Shown here: positions 51,533 to 60,055 of the stretch, one piece after another
Position numbering within the stretch: position 1 is the first letter of the stretch
Layout: every line of letters begins with the position of its first letter
Source: Lachnotalea sp. AF33-28
GTDB lineage: Bacteria; Bacillota; Clostridia; Lachnospirales; Lachnospiraceae
DNA length: 64,000 bases
Assembly: GCF_003477885.1 (NCBI RefSeq)
Contig: NZ_QUEE01000007.1
Span: 213,700 to 277,699 of the forward strand
Reading direction: 5' to 3'
Position numbers and translations under genes: made by a program
The notes under the pieces: model-generated
Told to the model about the DNA's origin: nothing
Database searches by the model: none
The model's input: the letters and a program-made list of their open reading frames with translations, nothing else

Positions 51533-51600
51533 GCGGAATGGAATGATGTCGCTGAAGCGACCCGCCGCAGGCGGAGAATCCCGCGAGCGGAATTCTTATT
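51533..51600 (+). repeat. GC-rich hairpin repeat, copy 3 (diverged)
   Basis: It shares ACTGCGGCGG, CCGCCGCAGGCGGAGAATCC and the closing CCCGCGAGCGG-ATTCTTATT with copies 1 and 2 but has a different middle. Confidence 0.7.
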
Positions 51601-51722
51601 CTTGGAAGATTTCATTCGCTATATCGGTTATATATAATATTTATAACTGATATGATGAATAAATATTGAATATTCCCCTAAACAGTTATATAATGAGTTT
51701 AGTGAATGATAGGAGGCGGACG

Positions 51723-52409
51723 ATGTTTTTCTCATTTTCTTACGACCCGTATATAGCGGTCATTGGGGATATTAAAAATTCCAGAAACATTAAGAACAGA
51801 GGCGAGGTACAAAAAAAACTGAACGGAGTGCTGGAGGAGGTAAACGAAAGATATGCGGAGGATCTGTCATCTAAATTTGTGATTACGCTGGGTGACGAGT
51901 TCCAGGGCCTGCTGTGCCGCGGTGCCAATACGATGCATATCATATTTGAGATAGAATGCCGCATGTATCCGGTAAAAATAAGGTTTGGCATCGGGGTGGG
52001 AACAATTACGACAGATGTCATTAAGGAGATGTCCATCGGCGCGGACGGACCGGGGTATTACAGGGCCAGAAACGCCGTCGATTTTTTGAAGGCGGATGAG
52101 AAGAAGAACCGGACAGACCCTGCGGATATCCGGCTGGAGCTGGACGAAGAGAACCGGGCATCGCAGATCATGATCAATACCGTATTATCGCTGATGACGG
52201 TGATCAAGGAGTCCTGGAGCGACAGGCAGCGGGAGATCATATGGGATATGATGGAGCATCAGGACAGCCAGGCAAACGCAGCTAAGAGGCTGAATATCAG
52301 GCAGCCGGCCGTTCAGAAAAGCCTGTCTAAGGGGAACTATTATGCATATAAGGGTGCGTTTGAAACGCTTAGCAAAGCGCTGGAGGAGATAGAGAGACGG
52401 GATGTTTAA
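51723..52409 (+). CDS. SatD-family protein with C-terminal HTH
   Basis: 228 residues from ATG 51723 after GATAGGAGGCGGACG. Residues about 1-140 form the SatD domain: YIAVIGDIKNSRNIKNRGEV (in part), VITLGDEFQGLL and IRFGIGVGTITTD. The last 70 residues carry an HTH like that of sigma-type regulators (DRQREIIWDMMEHQDSQANA, RLNIRQPAVQKSLSK). SatD is named after the Streptococcus mutans acid-tolerance operon; its activity is unknown. It overlaps the DUF3307 gene by 8 bp, and this pairing is common in bacteria. The GDIKxS and GDEF elements recall a nucleotidyl-cyclase fold. Confidence 0.85.
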   Translation: MFFSFSYDPYIAVIGDIKNSRNIKNRGEVQKKLNGVLEEVNERYAEDLSSKFVITLGDEFQGLLCRGANTMHIIFEIECRMYPVKIRFGIGVGTITTDVIKEMSIGADGPGYYRARNAVDFLKADEKKNRTDPADIRLELDEENRASQIMINTVLSLMTVIKESWSDRQREIIWDMMEHQDSQANAAKRLNIRQPAVQKSLSKGNYYAYKGAFETLSKALEEIERRDV

Positions 52410-53169
52410 ACAATTTTTGATGATACTGCTGCTGGGACATATCCTGGGCGACTTTTATATTCAGACCAATAAGATGGCCGAAAGAAAAGAAAATCGCATA
52501 AAGTGGGTGCTGCTTCACTGCATTAGCTATTGGTGCGCTATGCTTTTGATTATACTGCCGGTACTGTCCTGGCAGATGGCGGCCGCTGTTACGGCTGCCG
52601 CATCCATGCATCTGCTGATCGACTGCATCAAGTACAGATATACCCAGCTGCTTAAGAGGAAAAGGAAGATGACGCGGACGGCGGAGCGGAACATATTTTT
52701 TATAGACCAGCTGCTGCACTTCTTCTGCCTGGCAGCGATTGCATACTGCATAGTGAGCAAAGGGGTGCGGGTGGAAGAGACCGGTATAGCGGCAAGAATA
52801 TTCCGCACAGTCGGGATTTCAGGACAGGCGCTTCTTTCCTGGATCCTTTCCCTGCTGCTTATACATAAGCCTGCCAATATAGCGATTGCGAAGCTGCTGA
52901 TGATTTACCGCCCCGAGAACAGGGAGGAGAGTCTGAAAAAAGACAGCAATGCCGGACGCTTTATCGGCACTCTTGAAAGGATTATCATGCTGATCTTCCT
53001 TTCCATCGGGCAGTACTCAGCAATTGGGCTGGTGCTGACGGCTAAATCGATCGCAAGGTATGATCGGATCTCGAAGGATAAAGATTTCGCGGAATACTAT
53101 CTGCTGGGGACGCTGCTTAGCACGGCTATTGCGATTGTGGCGGCGTTTGGGGTCAAAACGGCCTGGTAG
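52402..53169 (+). CDS. DUF3307 membrane protein
   Basis: 255 residues with five to six hydrophobic helices. The N-terminus MILLLGHILGDFYIQTNKMAE (in part) carries the HxxGDFxxQ signature of DUF3307, followed by the conserved histidines in LLHCISYWC, SMHLLIDCIKY, and acidic RNIFFIDQLLHFF, so several His/Asp residues lie on membrane helices and might form a metal or catalytic site. The ATG overlaps satD by 8 bp, indicating coupled expression. Function unknown. Palindromic element copy 3 begins directly after the stop. Confidence 0.85.
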   Translation: MFKQFLMILLLGHILGDFYIQTNKMAERKENRIKWVLLHCISYWCAMLLIILPVLSWQMAAAVTAAASMHLLIDCIKYRYTQLLKRKRKMTRTAERNIFFIDQLLHFFCLAAIAYCIVSKGVRVEETGIAARIFRTVGISGQALLSWILSLLLIHKPANIAIAKLLMIYRPENREESLKKDSNAGRFIGTLERIIMLIFLSIGQYSAIGLVLTAKSIARYDRISKDKDFAEYYLLGTLLSTAIAIVAAFGVKTAW

Positions 53170-53170
53170 G

Positions 53171-53368
53171 TTACAGTTCAGAGGTACCGATAAAGCAGCG
53201 CAAGACAGGGCCGGGTATATTCCACATAGGGATCCCTTGAAGCCCGCCGGTACTTATGCTGTGTATTTTACAGCATTAGTACCGTTGCGCGCTTCACGGA
53301 GCGAGAGCGTGTCCAGATGAGGAATATACCCGGCCCTGTCTTGCGCGGAAACTTTACGGTATCTGTAA
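53171..53368. mobile_element. Palindromic element, copy 3 (covarying stems)
   Basis: Ends with TTACAG / CTGTAA and TACCGATAAAG / CTTTACGGTA. The outer stem is GCGCAAGACAGGGCCGGGTA extended to TATTCC, matched perfectly on the right arm (53198-53223 with 53321-53346). Its bases differ from copies 1 and 2 at many positions, yet both arms changed together; the inner hairpin (CGGTACT...AGTACCG) did too. The conserved loop GATCCCTTGAAGCCCGCC and the GCGCGCTTCACGGAGCGAGA strand are unchanged. Confidence 0.75.
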
Positions 53369-53461
53369 ACAAGTACCCCTGGTAAGATTTGTATCAGCAT
53401 TTTGTCGTAAAAATGGTGGAATACGCGGTTTCCCTATAGTAAACTGATAAGGAAGGACGGA

Positions 53462-53502
53462 TTCGGTTAACCGGAAAATCCTTTGCTTAACCGAACCGGA
53501 AA
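53462..53502 (+). promoter_or_regulatory. Inverted and direct repeats upstream of the sensor kinase
   Basis: TTCGGTTAA (53462-53470) and TTAACCGAA (53487-53495) form an exact inverted repeat, while AACCGGAAA occurs twice in direct orientation (53469-53477, 53494-53502). They lie in the leader of the kinase gene and may bind the AraC-type regulator encoded downstream. Confidence 0.45.
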
Positions 53503-53524
53503 TTGATTAAGGGGGGAAACCGGG

Positions 53525-55333
53525 GTGAGTGGTGAGAAGAAAAGCCTGTCCGGGAAATCTTTAAGGATGAAGATGGCGATGGGAAGCGCTGTCATCATCC
53601 TGTTTCTGCTGTTATTGCTGCTGACGAATAATTACTATGCTATGAACGTGGTGCGCAATCAGGTCGCCATTTCTACCCAAAACATGGTTTCACTGACTAT
53701 GGCGCAGATGGATGAGAGCCTGGATGATGTGGAGAAATATCTGCTGACAATGATGGTGGGCGACGATGATTTCCATATCATAGAGACGGCGAAAAAAGCG
53801 GATGAGGTCACTTTTTCAGAGGTGGAGCTGCAGGAGGCGCTGGGCAATACGCTGCTGGTGAATAAGACGATAGAAGCATTTTTTGTTTTCTCACCGTCTA
53901 ACGGCCATTTGATTGATACCTATAAAAGGGACAGCACCTACGCGCAGCGGGAGTGTATACGGAAGTTTTTAAGGGAGAAGCTGGGGGCGGATGAGTCCTT
54001 TTACCGGGCCCATAAGGATGCGTGGTTTGTGGAGCAGCTGGAGGAAGAATACTATCTGTTTCGGGTATTCTGGTCCGGCAGAGCATATCTGGGGGCATGG
54101 GTGAATGTCGGCACACTGCAAAAGCCCATATCCCACATCCATACAGGCGAAGCCGGCGCGGTCCTGATGGCGGCGGGAAATGGCATGCCGATTACGGAGA
54201 CCGGTTTTGTAAAAGAGAACAGGCTGGATCTTTCGGGTGACCTTCAGACGGGATACCAGACAGGCGATTCCGGCCGCTATTATGTGGTGGGCTGCAGTTC
54301 CGAAAAAGGGGATTTCTCCCTGGCAGCCGCCATTCGTGACGAACAGATTCTGGAAAACCTTCCGTTTTGGATTAAACTGGATCTGCTGATCGCGCTGGGA
54401 ATCCTGCTTGCGGTTCCCGGCTTCCTTGTCATACAGAAACGCACGATCATGAATCCGCTGAATACGATCATAGGCGCAATGCGCAGATTCGGTGAGGGCG
54501 ATGTGACTATACGCATCGATGAGCGCCGGATGTCAGAGGAATTCTGCGTATTGAGCGGCGAATTCAACCGTATGGCGGATCAGATAAAGAAGCTGAAGAT
54601 CGACGTATATGAAGAGCAGCTGAATAAGCAGCGGGCGGAGCTTAAGCACCTGCAGCTGCAGATCAATCCGCATTTCTTTCTCAATTCTCTGAATATCATT
54701 TATTCCTTTACCTTTACCGGGCAGTATGATCTGATTCAGAAGATGTCATTGTATTTGATGCGGTATTTCCGCTATATGTTTAAAAGCGGTGCAAATGCCA
54801 CTGTTTTGAAGGAAGAGCTGGAGCATGTAGAAAATTATCTCAATATTCAACAGATCCGGTATCCGGACACCCTTCAGTCTGTGATTTTTGTGCCGGAATT
54901 TCTGCAGGATATACCGGTTCCACCGCTGCTCTTGCATACGTTCGTTGAAAATGCGGTGAAATATGAGGTGACCGCGGAGCAGAGCCTTACGATCAGCATC
55001 ACGGGCAGTCTGGACGAAAGCGGCCGGGAACCGATGCTGCATCTGTCCGTATGGGATAACGGAAGGGGCTTTACCCCCAGGGTGCTGGAAGCATTGACGA
55101 AGAAGGAACGCATCGTGGATCGGGAAGGCGTGGAGCATATCGGTATCAGAAACCTTGTGCGCAGGCTGGACCTGCTCTATAGGGGAGAGGCATCGGTGCA
55201 TTTTTCCAACTGTGAAGGAGGAGGTGCCTGCATTGAGCTGTTCCTTCCGGTGGAGTTTCTGTGGGATGGCGGTGATAATGAGGAGGAAACGGGGGATAAC
55301 AGGGCCTATGAATATTATGATTGTGGACGATGA
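53525..55333 (+). CDS. YesM-type sensor histidine kinase
   Basis: 602 residues from GTG 53525 after AAGGGGGGAAACCGG. Membrane helix at about residues 18-40, an external sensing domain of about 240 residues, second helix at about 284-305 (LLIALGILLAVPGFLVIQKR), then HAMP (about 306-360), the phospho-acceptor LQINPHFFLNSLN (His about 383), and ATPase boxes ENAVKYEV and WDNGRGF. This is the His-kinase/LytS subgroup used for sugar and peptide sensing in Gram-positive bacteria. It is co-transcribed with the response regulator, which starts inside its last 26 bp. Confidence 0.93.
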   Translation: MSGEKKSLSGKSLRMKMAMGSAVIILFLLLLLLTNNYYAMNVVRNQVAISTQNMVSLTMAQMDESLDDVEKYLLTMMVGDDDFHIIETAKKADEVTFSEVELQEALGNTLLVNKTIEAFFVFSPSNGHLIDTYKRDSTYAQRECIRKFLREKLGADESFYRAHKDAWFVEQLEEEYYLFRVFWSGRAYLGAWVNVGTLQKPISHIHTGEAGAVLMAAGNGMPITETGFVKENRLDLSGDLQTGYQTGDSGRYYVVGCSSEKGDFSLAAAIRDEQILENLPFWIKLDLLIALGILLAVPGFLVIQKRTIMNPLNTIIGAMRRFGEGDVTIRIDERRMSEEFCVLSGEFNRMADQIKKLKIDVYEEQLNKQRAELKHLQLQINPHFFLNSLNIIYSFTFTGQYDLIQKMSLYLMRYFRYMFKSGANATVLKEELEHVENYLNIQQIRYPDTLQSVIFVPEFLQDIPVPPLLLHTFVENAVKYEVTAEQSLTISITGSLDESGREPMLHLSVWDNGRGFTPRVLEALTKKERIVDREGVEHIGIRNLVRRLDLLYRGEASVHFSNCEGGGACIELFLPVEFLWDGGDNEEETGDNRAYEYYDCGR

Positions 55334-56402
55334 ACAGCCGGCGATCGAGGGACTATTGCATCTGATTGACTGGCAGTCTTATGGATTTGAGCACATATAT
55401 ACGGCACGGAGCATGACCGAGGCCATGGGCGTGCTGAAAGAGGATGCCGTAGAGATCATGATCTGCGACATTGAAATGCCGGGAGGAAGCGGCATCGATC
55501 TGTTAAAATGGGTGAGAGAACATTGCTGCGAGATGGAAGTGGTATTGCTGACGGCTTATGAGAATTTCAGCTATGCAAAAGATGCGGTCTCCTATGGCTG
55601 CCTTGAGTATCTGTTGAAGCCGCCGGTTCCGGAGGAGCTTAAGGCGGTTTTAAACCGTGCGGTTGAAAAAATTGCCCAGCAGGAAGAGGCCCTTCGTTAC
55701 CGGCAGTACGGTCAGGATATACAGCTGTGGGAGCTGACGGAGGACAGAGAGAATGTAACTCTGCCGGATTTTCCTCTTTGGACAAAGCTTCTGCTGGAAA
55801 AACAGCAAAAGGCGCTGTGCCAGGAGGTCGACGCTTATGAGCGGATTCTGCGTGCTAGAGAAGGGCTTAAGACAGGATTTTTGCTCCATCTGCATGAAGA
55901 TTTTCTGCAGATGCTCTATAGCGCTTTAACGGAAAAAGGGATACAGGCCCATCAGCTGCTGGACAATGGGGATACCGCCAGGCTGTCGGTGCGTTCGGTG
56001 GCGGGCATCACGGATATGTTTCTCTGGATCCGGCATGTGCTGAAGCTGGCCGCTTCCTATATCGAAGAGGTGGAGAAAACGGATACGGTGATGGGAAAGA
56101 TTCGGCGCTATGTGTCACAGCATCTGGCGGATGAGGATTTATCACGGGGAGATATTGCCGGTTATGTATATCTGAATCCCGATTATCTGACCAGGATCGT
56201 AAAAAAGGAAACGGGTCTGCCTATATCCGAATACATACAGCGGGAACGCATGGAAGCCGCTATGAAGCTGATCGATAAGACAGAGCTTTCGATCAGCAGT
56301 GTGGCAGCCGAAGTTGGATATCAGCATTTCTCACATTTTTCCAAGGTGTTTCGAAAGCATACTGGGATGTCGCCGATGGAATACCGCAGCCGCCAAAAAT
56401 GA
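55308..56402 (+). CDS. YesN-type response regulator, AraC family
   Basis: 364 residues from ATG 55308; the frame is open further upstream but that lies inside the kinase gene. Receiver domain: IMIVDDEQPAIEG, phospho-acceptor Asp54 in MICDIEMPGGSG, and the lysine in LEYLLKPPVP. The C-terminal 100 residues form an AraC double HTH: LSRGDIAGYVYLNPDYLTRI, then SISSVAAEVGYQHFSHFSKV and FRKHTGMSPMEYR. The middle 150 residues are helical and variable, as usual for YesN. It likely activates the ABC transporter and hydrolase genes that follow. Confidence 0.93.
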   Translation: MNIMIVDDEQPAIEGLLHLIDWQSYGFEHIYTARSMTEAMGVLKEDAVEIMICDIEMPGGSGIDLLKWVREHCCEMEVVLLTAYENFSYAKDAVSYGCLEYLLKPPVPEELKAVLNRAVEKIAQQEEALRYRQYGQDIQLWELTEDRENVTLPDFPLWTKLLLEKQQKALCQEVDAYERILRAREGLKTGFLLHLHEDFLQMLYSALTEKGIQAHQLLDNGDTARLSVRSVAGITDMFLWIRHVLKLAASYIEEVEKTDTVMGKIRRYVSQHLADEDLSRGDIAGYVYLNPDYLTRIVKKETGLPISEYIQRERMEAAMKLIDKTELSISSVAAEVGYQHFSHFSKVFRKHTGMSPMEYRSRQK

Positions 56403-56590
56403 GTCTTATTCGTGTCATTGTCAGGTCGTATTGCAGTTAGCGCGCAGGATGAAAATACGCTAGGATGGATCTATGCGGAGGTGATCCGCGTAAAGATATT
56501 CTGAACCATATATTTGGAAGTGCCGCAAACACGTCCTGGACGGGGGATCAGGTCAGAGGACTGGCGGACGGCACAGAAACGGAGGGTGTT

Positions 56591-58132
56591 ATGAAGCGTA
56601 TTGGGAGATGGATGGGAGTTGTGCTTGCCGGAGCGCTGTTTCTTTCTGCATGTGCGGGAAAACAGCAGCCGTCATCACAGGCGGAGGAGAAGACCGGAGA
56701 AAACAGGGAAAGCCTTCAGACGGAAACAGAACTGCAGGAGCCGGAAATCAAACTGACTGTGGCATTTTTAAGCTGGACTGCGGATCCGCCGGATCTTGGC
56801 ATGGTGGAGGACGCGTTGAATGAAATTTTAAAGGAGAGGATTCATGCGACGGTGGATCTCATGCCGATCAACGGCGGAGATTATCAGCAGCGGATGAATT
56901 TGATGCTGCAGAACGGGGATGAGCTGGATCTGTTAGTGACAGGCACAGGTCTGAACTATTATATGCAGGCCATGACAGGGCAGCTTAAGCCTCTGGATGA
57001 TCTGATCGATGGGTACGGAAGCGGCATAAAGGATGCGCTGGGAGAATATCTCAATGCGGCTATGATACCGGGCGGATCTGTATGCGCGGTTCCGGTGCTG
57101 CAGTCCTATGCCAGCGCCACCACATTTGTGATGCGTCAGGATCTGCTGGATGAAACTGGAATTTCCGCGGATGAGATCCAGACTCTGGATGATCTGGAAA
57201 AGGTCTTTGCAGGCGTAAAAGAAAAGCATCCGGATATGGCGCCGGTTGTGCCTGAAAGCCCGGGAGGCGGGATTTTTGGCCTGGGGCTGGATGTTTTATA
57301 TGACCCCTTAGGCAACAGCCTCGGCGTGCTTCCGGGTTATGGCCAGACCGCCACGGTGGCGGACCTGTTTGAGACTCCGGAGTATGAAGCGTGGGTGTAC
57401 CGCCTTCGGGACTGGTATTTAAACGGATATATACTGGCGGATGCCGCCACAAACAACGAGACGGCGGCAGATCTGCTCGCCGCGGGCAGAGGATTCGGCC
57501 ATTTCACCGGCGTAGCGGTGGGGGCAGCGGATACTGCGGCAGCCACATATGGGATGCCTATGGCGGCAGTGACCTTTGGCGAGCCTTTTGTCAGCGCAGG
57601 CAATGTGACCACAATCGCGTGGGGGATAGCCGCACAGTCCAAGCATCCGGAGAAAGCTATGGAATTCCTGAATCTTCTCTATACGGATGCCGGGATCGTG
57701 AATCTGATTGATTACGGTATCGAAGGCGTTCATTATGTGAAACTCTCCGACAACGTGATCGGCTATCCAGAGGGTATGGATCCTGCGGCTCATCCTTATA
57801 ATTTTAATCTGTCCTGGGAGTTCGGCAATGTTTTTCTCTCCTATGTGCCGGCCGGCACGGACCCGGAGATCTGGAATAAGTCAAAGGAAATGAATGAAAA
57901 GGCTTTAAAATCTCTGGCAATGGGTTTTGTACCGGATGTGACGCCTATCTCCAATGAGATTGCGTCGGTTACCAATGTGGCGGGACAGTATATGACCATA
58001 TTAGGAACCGGTGCGGTGGATCCGGATGAATACCTGCCTCAGTTCATACAGAAATTAAAGGATGCCGGGATGGATGTAATCGTTGCGGAGAAACAGGCGC
58101 AGCTTGACAGATGGCTGAAAGAGAATCAATAA
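56591..58132 (+). CDS. ABC transporter solute-binding lipoprotein (oligosaccharide-type)
   Basis: 513 residues from ATG 56591 after GGAGGGTGTT; the frame is open back to 56465 but without signal or site. Lipoprotein signal MKRIGRWMGVVLAGALFLSAC with Cys21 as lipid anchor, then a Gln/Glu-rich linker and the binding domain of family 1 (LplA/YtcQ type) with LDLLVTGTGLNYYMQAM, ILTTDD-like LDDLEKVFAGVKEK and the aromatic-rich C-terminus. It binds the sugar outside the cell for the two permeases that follow. Confidence 0.9.
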   Translation: MKRIGRWMGVVLAGALFLSACAGKQQPSSQAEEKTGENRESLQTETELQEPEIKLTVAFLSWTADPPDLGMVEDALNEILKERIHATVDLMPINGGDYQQRMNLMLQNGDELDLLVTGTGLNYYMQAMTGQLKPLDDLIDGYGSGIKDALGEYLNAAMIPGGSVCAVPVLQSYASATTFVMRQDLLDETGISADEIQTLDDLEKVFAGVKEKHPDMAPVVPESPGGGIFGLGLDVLYDPLGNSLGVLPGYGQTATVADLFETPEYEAWVYRLRDWYLNGYILADAATNNETAADLLAAGRGFGHFTGVAVGAADTAAATYGMPMAAVTFGEPFVSAGNVTTIAWGIAAQSKHPEKAMEFLNLLYTDAGIVNLIDYGIEGVHYVKLSDNVIGYPEGMDPAAHPYNFNLSWEFGNVFLSYVPAGTDPEIWNKSKEMNEKALKSLAMGFVPDVTPISNEIASVTNVAGQYMTILGTGAVDPDEYLPQFIQKLKDAGMDVIVAEKQAQLDRWLKENQ

Positions 58133-58153
58133 TGCGGACTGGAGATGGATGGA

Positions 58154-59071
58154 ATGCGGCATAAAAAGAGATATGTGCCATTGCTGCTCATGATGGCGCC
58201 GGGACTATTGTATCTTCTGATCAATAATTATCTGCCGATGTTCGGGCTTGTCATCGCATTTAAAAAGATCAACTACTCGGAAGGGATATTGGCGGGTATT
58301 TGGAAAGGTCCCTGGGTAGGATTTGATAATTTCAGATATCTGTTCCGGACAAAGGACGCGCTGCTGATTACCAGAAACACTATATGCTATAACCTGGTAT
58401 TCATCGCTGTGAATACCGTCTGTGCCATAGGGCTGGCGGTGCTTTTAAAAGATGTAAAGAACAGGTTCATATCCCGATTCTGCCAGAGCGCCGTATTGTT
58501 TCCCAATTTTATCTCCATGGTCATCGTGAGTTATCTGGTGCTGGCATTTTTAAACACAGAATCAGGATTTTTAAATAAGACCATTTTGCCGCTGTTAGGA
58601 AAGCCGGGGGTGCAGTGGTACAGCACCCCCGGATACTGGCCGTTTATCCTTGTGCTTGTAAACCTGTGGAAAAATGCCGGCATGCAGTGCATGATCTATC
58701 TGGCTGCGGTGCTGGGCATCGATCCCCAGTTCTATGAGGCGGCCTCCCTGGATGGAGCGGGCAGATTTAAACAGCTCTGCCATATCACGCTGCCGGCGAT
58801 CAAACCGGTGATCGTGATGATGCTGGTGCTCTCGGTGGGCAAGATATTTTATTCGGATTTCGGGCTGTTCTACCAGGTGCCGCTGGATTCCGGCATACTG
58901 TATGATGTGACCGGCACCATCGATACCTATGTGTTCCGTTCCCTGATCCGTCTGAATGATGTGGGGATGTCTGCGGCAGCCGGTTTTTACCAGTCCTTTG
59001 CCGGGCTGGTTTTGGTGCTGGGATCGAATCTGCTGATCAGAAGGCTGGATAAAGAGAGCGCGCTGTTTTAA
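58154..59071 (+). CDS. ABC transporter permease, LplB-type
   Basis: About 305 residues from ATG 58154, nine bases after GGAG; ATG 58145 is in frame but overlies that site. Six hydrophobic helices. The ATPase-contact EAA loop reads EAASLDGAGRFKQLCHITLP, in the position expected of LplB permeases, and the N-terminus carries LLMMAPGLLYLLINNYLPMFG. Together with the next permease it makes the channel. No ATPase gene is near, which is usual for this class because a shared MsmK-type ATPase serves several importers. Confidence 0.92.
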   Translation: MRHKKRYVPLLLMMAPGLLYLLINNYLPMFGLVIAFKKINYSEGILAGIWKGPWVGFDNFRYLFRTKDALLITRNTICYNLVFIAVNTVCAIGLAVLLKDVKNRFISRFCQSAVLFPNFISMVIVSYLVLAFLNTESGFLNKTILPLLGKPGVQWYSTPGYWPFILVLVNLWKNAGMQCMIYLAAVLGIDPQFYEAASLDGAGRFKQLCHITLPAIKPVIVMMLVLSVGKIFYSDFGLFYQVPLDSGILYDVTGTIDTYVFRSLIRLNDVGMSAAAGFYQSFAGLVLVLGSNLLIRRLDKESALF

Positions 59072-59086
59072 GTGAGGAGGACCGCT

Positions 59087-59983
59087 GTGAAAACGAGAAA
59101 ATTACTGAATGAACTCCTGCCGGATCTTCTGCTGATGCTCATCAGCGCGGCCTGCCTGCTGCCTTTCCTGATCCTGCTTTCGTCTTCCTTAAGCAGCAAC
59201 GCGTCCGTTATCCGCAAGGGATATTCTCTGCTGCCGGTGGACATAGATCTGGAAGCATACCGGTACCTTTTCGGATATGCCTCCGGTATCCTGCATGCGC
59301 TGACAGTCTCCCTGTTTGTAACCGCGGCGGGAACGGCGGTCAGTCTGGCGGTGACGGCTATGGCCGCTTATCCGCTGTCCAGGAAAGGGCTCCCCTTCCG
59401 ACGGTTTTTTACGGTTTATATACTGATTACCATGTTGTTTAACGGAGGAATGGTGCCGACCTACCTGATTTACACACAGCTCTTTCATATCAGGAACAGC
59501 ATTCTGGCTCTGATCGTGCCCAATCTGCTGTTTAACGGGTTCCAGATGATGATCATGCGGACATTTTTCGCCGCTTCCATACCCGAAGAGCTGACGGAAG
59601 CGGCAAGGATGGACGGAGCGGGAGAAATTCGGATTTTTTTGTCTGTGGTGCTGGGCCTGGCCAAACCGGTATTTGTAACGGTGGGGCTGATGCAGGCTGT
59701 GGCCTACTGGAACGACTGGTTTAATTCCCTGCTGTATATTGACCGGACAGAGCTTATGAGCCTTCAGGCTGTGCTCAACCAGATGATCAGCAATGTGAAA
59801 TTCCTGTCATCTCTGTCGGGGAGCGGGATGGGACAGGCGGCCATGCAGGCCCAGGCATCGCTGCCAGGGACCACCATCCGTATGGCCATCGCATCCGTCG
59901 GAGTCCTGCCGTTTATGCTGGTATATCCTTTCTGCCAGAAATATCTGGTTAAGGGGATTACGATCGGAGCGGTGAAAGGGTGA
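59087..59983 (+). CDS. ABC transporter permease, YtcP/LplC-type
   Basis: 298 residues from GTG 59087, six bases after GAGGAGG; GTG 59072 overlies the site. Six hydrophobic helices, EAA loop EAARMDGAGEIRIFLSVVLG, and a late AQASLPGTTIRMAIASVGVL typical of the second permease of YtcP systems, as is GGMVPTYLIY. It follows the first permease directly. Both belong to the carbohydrate-uptake class CUT1. Confidence 0.92.
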   Translation: MKTRKLLNELLPDLLLMLISAACLLPFLILLSSSLSSNASVIRKGYSLLPVDIDLEAYRYLFGYASGILHALTVSLFVTAAGTAVSLAVTAMAAYPLSRKGLPFRRFFTVYILITMLFNGGMVPTYLIYTQLFHIRNSILALIVPNLLFNGFQMMIMRTFFAASIPEELTEAARMDGAGEIRIFLSVVLGLAKPVFVTVGLMQAVAYWNDWFNSLLYIDRTELMSLQAVLNQMISNVKFLSSLSGSGMGQAAMQAQASLPGTTIRMAIASVGVLPFMLVYPFCQKYLVKGITIGAVKG

Positions 59984-60055
59984 AAAAGTGTAAACTCACC
60001 GCGCATGACAGGGCAGCTGTAAACCGTAATAATGAAATCTGTGGAGGAGATACAA

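Larger units (their letters stand above)
50987..51722. other. 735-bp intergenic region without a gene
   Basis: It holds the long terminator (51074-51129), an unassigned stretch to about 51410 with no supported gene, a cluster of ATTATCAGT-type sites (51415-51477) and one copy of the GC-rich hairpin repeat (51533-51600) before satD. Confidence 0.65.
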
